Shown in pieces: positions 34,978 to 47,190 of a stretch of DNA of 64,000 nucleotides. Numbering within the stretch: position 1 is the first letter of the stretch; every line of letters begins with the position of its first letter. The stretch comes from Anaeramoeba flamelloides (lineage: Eukaryota; Metamonada; Anaeramoebidae), in contig JANTQA010000026.1 in assembly GCA_027625915.1 (NCBI GenBank), positions 3,844,001 through 3,908,000 on the forward strand. Direction: 5' to 3'. The notes beneath the pieces were generated by a model. The model ran no database searches, was not told the DNA's origin, and worked only from the letters and a program-made list of their open reading frames with translations. The position numbers and the translations under genes are program-made.

Positions 34978-35163
34978 TTAATTGGAAGAAAGAAGAAATA
35001 AAAAAAAAAAAAAAAAGTAAAAATAAAAAATTGGAATGTTTCGTGTTAACTCTAGGTAATTTTTTATTATCTATTTTGTTCTTATTAAGAGGTTTTTAAT
35101 TATTTCTTGTGATTGTTGTTATGTTCTTGGCCGAGAAGTAATGTTTGATTCATCATTGTTGGT

Positions 35164-36267
35164 TTATTTTCTTTTGTTTCTTTTTTCTTTTTTCAAGACT
35201 GGTGAAATTGAATAGTCAAAGACAATATTTTTTTGTGTAAGATGTTTGTAGACTTTAATGTATGTTTGTAGTCTTCCTTCAATTGTTGTTTTATCTTTTC
35301 CAGCTAAAATTCTTTTATTTACAGTTGTATTGTATTTTTTTTGTGTTTTGAATTTTTTTGAAAAGCAAAAAATAACAAAAAAAAAAAAAAAAAGAAAGAA
35401 AAAAATGAAACAAAGAAGTCTAAGAAGATAAAAAGCTCAAGAAGAACACAAAAAAAGAATTTAAATTCAAAACAATTACACTTTGAAAGTTTTTTTTCCA
35501 TTAAGGTGATAATGTGTTCTTCTTCCAATAACTTCACATGGATAGAGAATGTTTTCTAAAATAGAGTTATGGACCTATTGTTTGATGAATTGGATTTTTA
35601 AGAAGATGTTTAATGATGAATAACAATTTGTCTTTGAATTTTAGAGAGTCTTTCTTTTTGTTATTTTTAACAAAAAAAAAAATTAATAATAAAAAAGAAA
35701 AAAAAAAAAAGCAACAAAATAATAAAAAAAAAAAAAAAAAACAAATAAAATCTTACGTTAGTGAGAGAACGAGACATTGGCCTTTTTTGTTTAAAAGAAA
35801 CCTTTTTGGTTTCTGGTTTGAAAATTCTTTTGTTTGAAACAAGAACAACATGATTACCAGAAAATTTCTTTTCTAATTCACCAACGAATTGATCGTGGAT
35901 TTTTTGGAAACCGCTGTATGATGGGACTGGAACAAAGACAATAATTGCTTTTCTTTTTTTACGGATTGGGATTTGGATTGCACCAGAAAAGTATAATCTG
36001 GAAAGGTTGTATTTAAGTTCCCGACTTTCGGTGTTCATTTCAAGATTGAAAAAAGCTTGTGCAACTTTTTTTTCAAGATCTGTTGGCTTTCCTTTTGGTT
36101 TGACAATTTTTCTAAGTGATAAAACTACTCGATTGTGGATTGACAATAATTAAGTTATTTTGGTTTATGTGTGTGTTTGAAAAGTTTATTGAGTTTTTTT
36201 CAGACAGTTCATAAAAAAAAGAATGCAAGAAAAAATCAAAAGAAATCATACCCTCTTTAGTAGACAT
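35164..36267 (-). CDS. RPS7: 40S ribosomal protein eS7 (RPS7), four exons
   Basis: Exons on the minus strand are 36252-36267, 35757-36127, 35480-35574 and 35164-35311, giving 209 residues. Exon 1 is 16 nt (MSTKE plus one base, donor GTATGA). Exon 2 starts after CGAG, which joins as VVLSLRKIVKPKGKP. Family landmarks: KAIIVFVPVP, SGFQKIH, ELEKKFSGNHVV, KQKRPMSRSLTN joined to VHNSILENILYPCEVIGRR, then TYIKVYKHLTQKNIVFDY, and a Lys-rich end. The protein is part of the small subunit head and is needed for 18S rRNA maturation. The last introns use donors GTAAGA and GTAATT and acceptors AATAG and AAAAG. Length is slightly above the ~190-195 usual for the family, from both termini. The exon 1 join is the least certain part. 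Confidence 0.93.
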
Positions 36268-37400
36268 AATCAATAAATTCGCTAAAAATAAAAAAAAATG
36301 AAACTTTGATCATGTTTTTTTTTTAGTTCAGTTTTGAAGGTGTAGTAGTGAAAAAAATATTATGGTAGTAAAATAACACCTGGAACGATTTTTAATTATT
36401 AATATTCGGAAAATTGACATATTATTGAAAATATTGTTAATCAAATCCGATTAACAAATCACCAAAATTTAAAAAACCGTTTTAATAAACCAACCTAAAA
36501 TTAATTAAAGTAAGGCGTCGATGAATACTGGAGTAATTGCTTGATAGTATAAAGTAGATCTATGTTTTTTGAAAAACAATCGAATTTTTATAGAGGTTTA
36601 CTAGAGTTTGAGATGAATTCGAGAAAACGATAATTTTTATTATTTTTTTTTTTTGATTGATTGAATAGTATTTTGAACAAGTATAATTTAATTGATCATT
36701 ATTCTAATAAGTGGGCGAGTTATAATTTTCAAGGTTTGATTCTTAAAAAAAAAAAGAATTTGATTTTAAATAAAAGAAATCAGAAAACAAAAATTTCCTA
36801 ATATTCAAAAATTAAAAATTTTGTCTGGGATTTTTTTCAGGTTCGGTATTTTTATTACAGCTATACAAAGAAAATATTTAGAGAATTGACCATTTTCGAG
36901 AGAAGTATACAATTACAAATTGGGTATATTCTCAAAAAAAAAAAAATGTGTTCATCACCACCACGTCCCATAATCAAATATTGTTGTATCTTGTAATAAC
37001 ATAATTTTCTCTTTTTGAAAGCTTTTTTTTTAAATTTCTATTTTATTTTTATTTGAAAAATGACAATAAGAAAGTAAAAATTTAAAGATCTCAATTTAAA
37101 TTTACATTGTTGTTGGAAAGTTCCGCGAGAGATTTTAAGATACCAAACTAAAAAGATACCACTTCAACTTCACTGAGACTTATTCTATTCCAAAAAAATG
37201 GTAACAAAGGGAATTTACTTCATACATCCAAGACATATATACAAAATAATACATTTAATATTACAATGTTAAATGATTTCTCTATCATATTTGAATCAAA
37301 TTTTTATCAAATACAGTTTTACTACTAAAGTGATTTTCTTTTTCTCAATTTTCTTCTATTTTTCTTTGGAATATTGTTTTAACTTTTCTACTAAAAAAAA
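36268..37400. other. Intergenic region upstream of eS7
   Basis: About 1.1 kb between the eS7 start (minus) and a small plus-strand ORF. It should hold the eS7 promoter, but no TATA box or other element stands out from the A/T background. No repeat copy was recognised. Confidence 0.5.
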
Positions 37401-37595
37401 ATGAAATGTCCATTTTTAACAGTTAAAAAAAATAATTGGACAAAAATTAAGAATAAATCTGAAAGGAAAGTAAAAATTTCAAATGTGAAAAGATATCAAT
37501 TCATGTTTAGAGGCAAATTAAATGGATTTTTTAACGGAAATATAACCGATTCAAAAAAGTTAGTTCCACATGAATATGGTAATTATGTTTGGTAA
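37401..37595 (+). CDS. Unassigned small ORF, 64 aa
   Basis: ATG at 37401 to TAA at 37593-37595. The protein is basic with a balanced composition for so AT-rich a region (NVKRYQFMFRGKLNGFFNGN, then KKLVPHEYGNYVW), which is why I list it. No family is recognised. It could be a real small gene, an exon of a longer one (no clear splice sites were seen), or a chance frame. No repeat copy of it was found in the window. Confidence 0.35.
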   Translation: MKCPFLTVKKNNWTKIKNKSERKVKISNVKRYQFMFRGKLNGFFNGNITDSKKLVPHEYGNYVW

Positions 37596-39201
37596 ATTTT
37601 CTCTTTTGAAATTTTTATGAGAAAAAATAAATAGAATGATACAATTCTACCCAAAAGAAAAATTTTGTAAATATTTTTTAAAATAATGATAATATTTTTT
37701 TTTAAAAAAAAAAAAGAAGCCGTAGCGATGTTGTAACCCAGTTTTACAAATCAAAAATCTGTTTCCTTTTTCTTTAAGACTTATAAATTATTCAATCCAA
37801 GAAACTAACAATAAATAATAAATAAACATGAACTGATTTCCAAAAGTGCTGTTATTATAAAAAAAAATCAAAAATTGAATGAAAAAATTGGAAAATTTAT
37901 AAAAAAAAAAAAGAGTGAATTTTTAAGAGAAAATTTTTATCAAAGAAACAAAAATCCATAAAAAAAAAATAAAAAAAAATTTAAGAAAAATTTTAAATTA
38001 TTAATGAAATTTTTTAATTGAGAATCTTTCTAATTTTCTCTCAGCTATTTCCAATAAAGTGGGGCAAATTTATTAAAAATAAATCTTTTAAACTCACTCT
38101 TCAAAAATGTATTTAAACATCTAAAATCATTAACTACCATTTATTGATTCTTGATAATAATTCAATTTGTTTCTTAGTATTATATTACAAAAATAAAATA
38201 TATTAAATTTTCTGATCTCGATTTTATCTGATATTTTTTAGTATGATAATTGGTCTTTATTATTTTCTTTTTGATTGAAAAAACTGTTTTCAGGACTTGT
38301 TTAATCTCAACAAATTTTCAAATAGAATTTTAAGGATATAACTGTATTTTATTGTTTAAAAAATCAATTGTAACCTTTCCATATTTCCAGTTTTTTATTG
38401 AAATAGTTCATACATTGTTTTGACCAAAAAAAGTGCTTTTTTTTTTTCATTTTTTTGAAATATTTCAACCAACAAATTTTGAAATAAATAGCTTGCCATT
38501 AATTCAATCGGTATTAATATTAAACTTAATTTGATTTTTTTTAATTAATGATTACTTTCACTAATAAAGATGGTGTTTATTGAAATGTTAAAAAAAAATT
38601 CCCCACTTTTTTTGAAATACCTTATTTTTTTGAAAATTTTTGTTTTTTTAATTATCAATCCCTTAAAAATTAACTCTTTTTTTTTTTTATAAATTTTCCA
38701 ATTTGATCCCTTATTTTTCGGATTTCTTTTTAAATAATAAAACTTTAAGAAATCAATAAGATATTTTTTTAGGTTTATTATCCGTTTCTTTGATCGATTG
38801 ATGTATCGGTCTTCTTAAACAAAAAAACACACTTTTTAATTTTGAAACAAGATTAGACTTTTCTGCACACTTTAAACTGACAACAGTATAATTTGTGATC
38901 TCTCTTTATTTGTTTCGGGCTGTTTTGTTATATTAACTGGATATATATTGATAAAGCGAAAAAGCGTTATGAAAGGAATATTTTCAGAAGTTCCAAAACT
39001 ACTATTTATATGAAATCGGATAAGATTTATTCTTCAAAAACTAAGAAATAGTTCAAAAAACATTAGAAAAATCAATGAATTATACAATTAACAACACCAT
39101 TTATTTTTTTAGGAGCTGTACAAGTTTGTCCTTGATTTATTGGATTTTACTTTCAGCCAAAAAAAATCAAAAAGTTTCATTTTTTTTAAAATTCTTTTTA
39201 A
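37596..39201. other. Intergenic region upstream of ubiquitin-eL40
   Basis: Mostly A/T tracts. A diverged copy of repeat R lies at 38660-38910. The last ~90 bp before the ubiquitin ATG are T-rich with no clear TATA element. Confidence 0.5.
38660..38910. repeat. Dispersed repeat family R, copy 3
   Basis: Shares TTTGATCCCTTATTTTTCGG, TTTCTTTGATCGATTGATGT, AACAAAAAAACACACTTTTT and a CTGCACAC segment with 9060-9300 and 27340-27560. On the minus strand it gives a short basic frame, but this is interrupted in all copies. Confidence 0.5.
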
Positions 39202-39988
<787 letters not shown>

Positions 39989-40396
39989 GATCGAAAACAA
40001 TATTTCTATGTGTCAACAAGCAAATTCTTTTTCTTGATTTCTTTTATTTTCGAAAACAAAAAGATAAAAGTTGAAATAAAAATTTGTTTGTTTTCAGATT
40101 TTTTTCTTTTTATTTTTGTTTGTTCGTTTGCTTTTTTTTTTATTCATTTTTTTCTTTTATTTTCAAGGACAGAAACCAAAACCGAAACTAATTCACCCTT
40201 TTAATCGAATCAAAGAAATTTAAGAATTCAGAGAAGACAAAATAAATTCTTCAAATTCCTTTATAAAAACAATAACAGAACCAAAAATATATTTAATTTT
40301 AAATGAAAAGAAAAAAGGAGAAAAACCCTCATCTCAAATCTTGATTAAAATCCTAATTAATCCATACAAATTTCAACAATCATCAAATATGAATTT
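39989..40396. other. Short spacer after ubiquitin-eL40
   Basis: Holds the eL40 3' UTR and T-rich sequence (runs of TTTTCTTTT near 40100-40160). No feature beyond candidate A/T-rich polyadenylation context. Confidence 0.4.
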
Positions 40397-40567
40397 TTAT
40401 TTATCTGGAAGAGTGATCAAAAAACACTTGACCAAAGTATTCAATCCATTCTTCAAAATATAAACCAGTGGTTTTTTTTCTTCTTGTTCTAATACAACAT
40501 CAATTTCGGTATTCAATAAGATACCTAAGATTAAAAAAAAATTACCAAGTTTGTCAGAAGTACTCAT
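40397..40567 (-). CDS. Small coding-like ORF, 56 aa, unassigned
   Basis: The frame runs from ATG at 40565-40567 to TAA at 40397-40399: starts MSTSDKLGNFFLILGIL and ends LVKCFLITLPDK. A TTTTTTTAG precedes it by three bases, so it may be the last exon of a longer gene. Upstream on the same strand are other coding-like scraps: MTYGVATPLKESLIL (~40710) and NRFSVNPGFHGRVGTA (~40950). A decayed relative of this ORF lies at ~8750-8860 (LGILMGSGLVVSLEQEKKKA), and the ~40950 scrap has a relative near 27060. This suggests the remnant of a multicopy element or gene family. Confidence 0.3.
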   Translation of the reverse strand: MSTSDKLGNFFLILGILLNTEIDVVLEQEEKKPLVYILKNGLNTLVKCFLITLPDK

Positions 40568-41377
40568 AAACTAAAAAAATCTTCTAATAAATTTAATAGC
40601 AAATCAAATAAAATTTTATCGCATCTAGAAAATCTCAAAATGAAGTAAAAATTTGAGTACTACAAAATCAAACTTTCTTTTAAGGGAGTAGCTACACCAT
40701 AAGTCATGATAAAAATTTGAGAGCGATGAGAAAAGAATATTTTATTTTAGTGGCGTGTGATCGTAGATTCTCTAAAAAATTTTTTTAAAAAAATTATTTG
40801 ATATTTTTTTTTTTAGTAATGTTAGACAATAAAAAAAAGAGAAAAGAATTGATAAAATTGGTTTTTTTTTTTTTTTTTTTAATAAAGATTTTTTTTTTGT
40901 GAAGAAGATAATTTTAGATTCTTAGAATAATACTTATACAGCCGTTCCAACTCTCCCATGAAATCCAGGATTAACAGAAAATCTATTTATTGTATCATAC
41001 TTTTTTTTTTTTTATGACAGGATTTTATGGTTATGTAAAAGCCTATTTCAAACCTTGAAATTCAACTTCCAATATAAAGAAATACCTTTAAATTTGATTA
41101 TTATTAATCAATAATTGATAATCCATTCTTAGTTAACTCAGTGGGTTATGGATAACACAATGATTAAATATATCAAATAGACTTTAAAATTATTTCTCAA
41201 TTTTTTAAATATTTTCAAACAATTAAAACAAATTCAAATGAATAATTTCGAATGTAAAAAAAAAAATAATAGATATTATCAAATAACTGATTTTAATACT
41301 AAAATTTCGTTGTTATATTCTTAATATATAAAAAGAAAATTACATAATATTTTATATTTCAAGAGAATTAATATATA

Positions 41378-41920
41378 TAAACCCCATTCCAAAATTTGGA
41401 CACTCCCAAAATCAAAAATAGGCAAAAAAAAACCCTATTTATTATATTTTTCCAAAGGTAATATAAAACAACATTTAAATAACACAGTATTAATGTTTTA
41501 ATAAGTCAACATTTTAATCCAAATGAAAGTAAAAAATATAAACTCAAAAAAAAAATTGGTGTGTTCAAAATAATGAAACGAGCGGAAATGAAAGAGCTGA
41601 ACAAAAAATATATTGTTAAATTTGTTGAAATTTCACCAACAATTGTTGATCGATCAAATGTTAAGATACCATCTACCAATTGTGTGTGATTTTCCAATTT
41701 AACAAACTCAACACTAACCGTCTATCAACCATTGAAAAAAAATTTCGAGATCTAACGAAACAGATTACGTAACTGCAAAAAAGGAAATGAAAACAAAACA
41801 AAAAAGACAAAAAATGAAATTGTTTGTAAAATCAAAATTCTTTCCAAATTGAATTTAGAGTGAAGTAATGATGTTCTTTCCATTGTTTAAACTGTGTCCA
41901 AATTTTTGGAATCTAGTTTA
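41378..41920 (+). mobile_element. M7, 543-bp transposon with transposase-like N-terminal relic
   Basis: TIRs are TAAACCCCATTCCAAAATTT then GGACAC, and GTGTCCAAATTTTTGGAATC then TAGTTTA, both flanked by TA. Inside, 41573-41690 reads MKRAEMKELNKKYIVKFVEI and then SPTIVDRSNVKIPSTNCV before a stop, which looks like the N-terminal helix-turn-helix part of a Tc1/mariner-type transposase. The rest is not open. A second, more decayed copy is at 63255-63814, and a lone right end is at 54157-54185. Confidence 0.7.
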
Positions 41921-43189
41921 TATTATGAATATAATAAGAGATCAATTTTTCTTGAGATCTTCAACGGATTAAATATTTTATTTATTTTGATAGTATTTTA
42001 TCAAAAAGATTCAAAGTTTAAAGGTTATTTAAATATACAAACTTCCAGAAATTAATAAAAGTGTAATTTCTTCTCAAATAAAACCCTATTTGTCAATTTT
42101 TTCTTTTTTCGAATTTGATTCCAAAAAATCCAAACAAAAAAGGATCAGATTCTTTTAACCAATAATTTCATTTGGGAAAAATGAATTATTTTAAAAATTA
42201 TAACTCATTTCTCTAAAGTTATTCAATTTTCTTTTATACTTGATAAATAATTACATTATTACCTTTATGAAAAAAATAAATAAGGGCCACTAACCCCTTA
42301 ATTCATCGAACCGTATCAAGTTTGATAATAACCTTTATTCAGTAGTTATTCAAAAATTAAAAGAATCTTCATTTTTTATTTTTTATTTTTTCAAAAAAAG
42401 GAATTTTTGAATTTTGAAAAATATTTTAAAGTAAAAAAAAGTTTGAAGAAGAAAAAAATTAAAATAAATAAACAACAAAGTAGATTCAATTATAAAAATA
42501 AGTGATTACAAAGCTGTAAAAATCCCAAAATTCCCTCTTTTTTTGTTTATGTATTTTTTGTTAGAATTTAAAAGTTAATTATATTTCTCTAACATTTTCA
42601 AAATAATTTAACAAATATTTATTTGTTGTATCTAAAAATAACAATAAAAAACATAAACTACCCCCCCATTTAAAAAAATTAAATCAGTTGTATATATTGT
42701 AAATACTTCAAATTTAGATTTTAGTTGATAATTCACATTCTGGTTAAAAAATAAAAAAAAATACTAAACACACCCATTTGAAGTTCATTTAACTTCAATT
42801 AAAGATCTAAATGAACATTTTTACCCTTTTCAAAGGTCTCCTAAGAATTTTATATTTTCTATTTTTCGGAAAATATATAAAATAATCAGATTTAATTCAC
42901 ATATATGTATTGATTAAACTCTAATATTTATTATTTGGTTTTTCTTTTTTATTTTAAAAGGCAATTATCAAAAATAATTTAAAAATTCGAATTTTTAATT
43001 TTTTATTTTTCATAAAATATGTATATTTAATAATTATATTCAGATATTTTTGGCAAAAAGAATTTTTTTTCTCAAAAATTCCATTTTTTTTTTCTTGAAA
43101 AGTTAAGTTAGTAATTATTATTCATTTTTTTCTTATCATTTTCTTTTTAAGTATTTTTTACTTATTTCCTTTTTTTAAAAAGTTAATTA

Positions 43190-43544
43190 GAAAAAAAAAA
43201 AAAGTTGAAAATTCAAATTAACCTTCAGAAAATGGGGGCTATGTAATTTTTTTAAAATTCAAACACATTGACTATTAAAAAATCAAATTGTCAACAATTT
43301 TAATTTCCCAAAGAAATTGAAAATAAACCATTTCGCAATGAAATGGGAACAAATTTTTTTTTAATATTTAATTTTTTTCAAAAACTTATAGTTTGTTCAG
43401 GTATTTCTTTTATGGATCTCAACTCTAGTCGGAAGTTTATTATTTCTCATATTTCTAAACAATTGTTTATAAGTTGGTTGACTCTGAAAAAAAAAATTGA
43501 ATTTTTCGTTTTTGGCTTGGCACCTTTGTGTGAAATGGTGTTTA
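43190..43544 (+). mobile_element. Right portion of an M1-type MITE
   Basis: Matches 12320-12683: AATTAACCTTCAGAAAATGG, CTATTAAAAAATCAAATTGT, GTTCAGGTATTTCTTTTATG, CTCAACTCTAG and the terminal CACCTTTGTGTGAAATGGTG then TTTA. The left end is not clear; TAAACTCTAATATT at 42917 is a candidate. Confidence 0.6.
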
Positions 43545-43824
43545 CATTTAATAATTAGATAATAAAAAAAAAAAAAAAAAAAAAAAATAAAAAAAAATAA
43601 CCAAAAAAATTCAAAGTTTAATTCATTTTTCTGTTTGAAGAAATTAAAAGATAATTCAAAAAAAAAAGAATTAGAAAAAAAAAAAAATTGAGGTGAAAAA
43701 AAAGTAATTTTAGTCAATTTAAAAAAATATATTAAAAAGGTATTTTAAAATAAGAATTTAATTCTAATATCATATATATAATTATATAATTCTTATATTA
43801 ATATATATATATATATTAATTATA

Positions 43825-46800
43825 TTAATCCTCTTCTTCGGAATAATTTTCTGTTACATAATTTGGGAAATACTTATCCAAAATATATTTTGATGTTTTA
43901 CTTAATAATTTATTTTTATGTTTATATAAGAGATCAATTTTTTCAATTCCACCTACTTCATCAATCTTTTGAGCGCATCGATTGACTTGATTATCGGACA
44001 TTTTTGCAAAAAAGTCACCTAATTTAAGGATTTTTGTTAAAGACTCAAGACAAGAATTAAGAATTCTAACATCATTTAAGGTGAGTAGATCGCAAAAAAT
44101 ATCAATTGCCCCATTATTAATTAAATAGATCATTTGCTTCACATTGCCCATATAAACTAAATTTGAGATCGTCCATGCTGCTTCTTTTCTAACTGCATAA
44201 GTGTCCTTTTTTAAGATTTCAATTACAAGTGGAACAAATTTTTGATCAATTACTGCTTGTATCTGTTCAGGAGAACCAGCACAAATATTAGAAAGTGTCC
44301 AACAGACTTCCTTTCTATTCAATTAATAAAATATTTAATCAGGAATATATAGGAAAAGTAATTTGAAAAAACAATAAATAAATATCTTTTTGTAAAATAT
44401 TATAATAGATTGTACCAGATATATAAATATATATATCAAAAAAGTAAAAAGTGCAGTATTTTTACAATTAAAAAGAAAAAAATTAAAAAATGGAACAGAG
44501 TTATTTTTTAATCATTCTTTCTTGTTGAAAATCAAGAATGAATAATTTTAATATTTAAATTGTTTATTTTTCTAATGTTGTTTAAAATTTTACAATTTTT
44601 TAAAAAAGAATTTTGACCAAAAAAAAATAATTTCAAATTTATTATTTAATTTTAAAAGTTTTGTTTAACATTCTTGAATAAAGAAAAATTTTTTTGAAAA
44701 GATTTTAAATTGATGATAATTTCAAATAAATTTTCAAAAGTTTTTTTTTAGTTCAAATTTCTTTTTTTGAATTTTTTTAACTAAACTACCCTTTAGGTAA
44801 AAAATAGCTTTTTTTTTGTTTAAATGTAAAGAAATTTTATAAAATTAGTTTACTTTTTTAAATTTTCCTTTTTAAAAATATCATTGAACAAGCCCTCAAA
44901 GACCTTCAACTATTATATTGTGATTGATTTTTAATCGCGATGTTTTGGAATTTATCACGATGGCTTTTAGTCAATTAACACGATTTTATAGAATATCACG
45001 ATTTATGATATTACCGCGATATTATTGATTATCACGATTTTATGAAATATCACGATTTGATAAAAATAATAGAGATTTTTGAAACTTTATCGTGAATTAA
45101 AAGAGATATCATAAAATCCTTTAATATATTGTTTCAAGTAAAATAATTTGTAGTGATAGTTTAATAGTATTAAAAATTTTGAATTATTTATATTTTTTTT
45201 AAAAAAACTAAATTTATCTAGATTGGAGTCAAAGCTTTAATTAATTAATAAATGTTATTTTAAATAATTTTATGAATAAAGTAAAAAAAAAAATTTAGAT
45301 TTTGCGAATAACAACAGCAATTTTCAAAAAGTTAAAAACAAAAAGATTCAATTGTAAAAAATAAAAAGAAAAACGGTAAAATTTTATAAAAAAAATTATA
45401 TATTTACCTATTGAGAGGATTTCCCTCAATTAATAATTCAAATAATATTGGTAATACTCCACAATTAAGAACTTCTTGTGTTTGTTCATCGGTTCCTGTA
45501 ACAATATTACCTAAAAATCTTAAAGCTGGTGTATTTATGATCGGGGAGGGGTTTTTTAAAAATTTGACCATTTTTGGGCAAATGTCTTGTTTAACAACAT
45601 ATTCAATAATATCTGGTTCTCCATCAGCTAAATAACTATTTATTTATTTAATGATTTTTGAATTTTGAGATTAGTTTTTTTCAAAATATTTTGCAATATA
45701 GTGAAATTTTTTTAATATTTATAAATATTCGTGTAAACGAAGAAAAAAAAAAATAAAAATTAATAAATTACCAAAGTGACCAGCATGAATCACTAACAAC
45801 TTTAATATCCTGATAGTCTAAAAGACTGATAAACACAGAAATTAAGGCGTTTGTCTATTTTGAAGAATTAATTTATTAAAAAAAAAATTAGTTATCAAAT
45901 AAAATAAAAAAATCAATAATGTAAGCTTATAAGGATTGAATAATAATATTTATATTTTTGGATATAAAAGGTTTTTGATTTACATCTTTTAGTTCTGGAT
46001 GTGGCTTTGCTCTACAAATATTACATAATGCCCAAGTGGTACTTTTTAAAATTTCAATCCTAGGATTAGATTTAATTATATCTATAAATTTAGGTACAAC
46101 GCCGTTTTCAATTACTTTATCTCTAAATTCAGCACAATCACCAGCTATTTATAAAAAAAAATAAAAATAAAATAAAGAATTTTTAGTATATTAGAATAGA
46201 ATTAATTAATAAAGAAAAAAATAATTTATAATTTTCAATGATTTAAAAAAAGAATTAAAAGTAGAGATAAAATAAAAGAAAATAAAATACCAATATTCCC
46301 AATCGCCCAAATTGACTATTTTGTTTGAATGAAAAAAAAAAAAATTAGATTAAGAAAAATTCGATTAATAGTTTAGGTTATTTTAAAAAAAAAAAATTAC
46401 GAATAAAGGAAAATTTTGTTTTTTTAAAATTTTTATGTGCTTTGATCAACAATAAGGAAGAGAACAACACTTAACAGCTGATCTTTTTTTCAATGATTTT
46501 TAATTTCATAAATAGTTGTATTTTTTTTTTTTAACTCACAAAAGTAAAAAATCAAAGGATTTGAATACAGCTCTTTTAAAATAGTGAGGATCAACAGTTT
46601 GAAAAAGTGTATAATTATAATTTTATTTTGTAACTTGTTATTATTTTTATACTGAATTTCATTTTGAAATAGTTTATACTTGATTTAATTTTGAAATGGT
46701 TTATATTTGATTTAATTTTATCAAAATAAATAAATGCACAGTTAATGATGAAAGATTCAAACTTTTACACAATAAAAAAGAACAGAAAAGAAAAGAAAAT

Positions 46801-47146
46801 GAAAATTTTTTGAGATAAACTGTAAATTTTTGTGGGTATATCATTTTGTAAATTATTTAATAAAGTCTAATTCTCCTTCCAAAAAATTATAATGAAAAAA
46901 TATTTCGATTCAAATCAATAGATGGCTGTACAACCCAATAAGAACTAAAAATTTAATGGTTGAAGTAATTAAAATAATAATAATTTATTTCAATTTTAAG
47001 TAATTTGGTCAAGAGAGAAAATTTGTCAATAAAAAAAAATAAAAGGTTATATCTTATTAATTTGTCGAAAAAAATTTAAAGTTTCCATTTAATTTTTTAT
47101 TAAAATATTGTTTTGATATAATTTCCAAAACAAAAGTTTAAATCCT

Positions 47147-47190
<44 letters not shown>

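Larger units (their letters stand above)
30948..35163. other. 4.2-kb intergenic region with MITEs and hairpin array
   Basis: Separates the HMG gene (its 5' side) from the 3' end of the eS7 gene. It contains a short inverted repeat CCACCAAGTGTTGGTGG near 31120, MITE M6 copy 1 (31773-32140), a tandem hairpin unit with a GC-rich spacer (33466-33668), and two TTAA-flanked MITEs (33827-34353 and 34807-34977). No gene is recognised; the frame at 31591-31884 lies across repeat DNA and is not supported. Confidence 0.65.
40568..43824. other. 3.3-kb intergenic region with MITEs
   Basis: Contains the coding-like scraps described for the preceding ORF (to ~41010), M7 (41378-41920) and the right part of an M1-type MITE (43190-43544), followed by an A-rich tract at 43566-43610. 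The last ~270 bp are the 3' flank of importin alpha. No complete gene. Confidence 0.6.

Noticed and set aside
40525-40545. A possible 21-nt intron (GTAATT..CTTAG) in the small minus-strand ORF
   Set aside because: Its length is a multiple of three with no stop, so the frame simply reads through. Other introns here are at least 100 nt.
43397-43717. Minus-strand Phe-rich frame
   Set aside because: It is generated by A tracts and an M1-type MITE end, with no protein-like composition.
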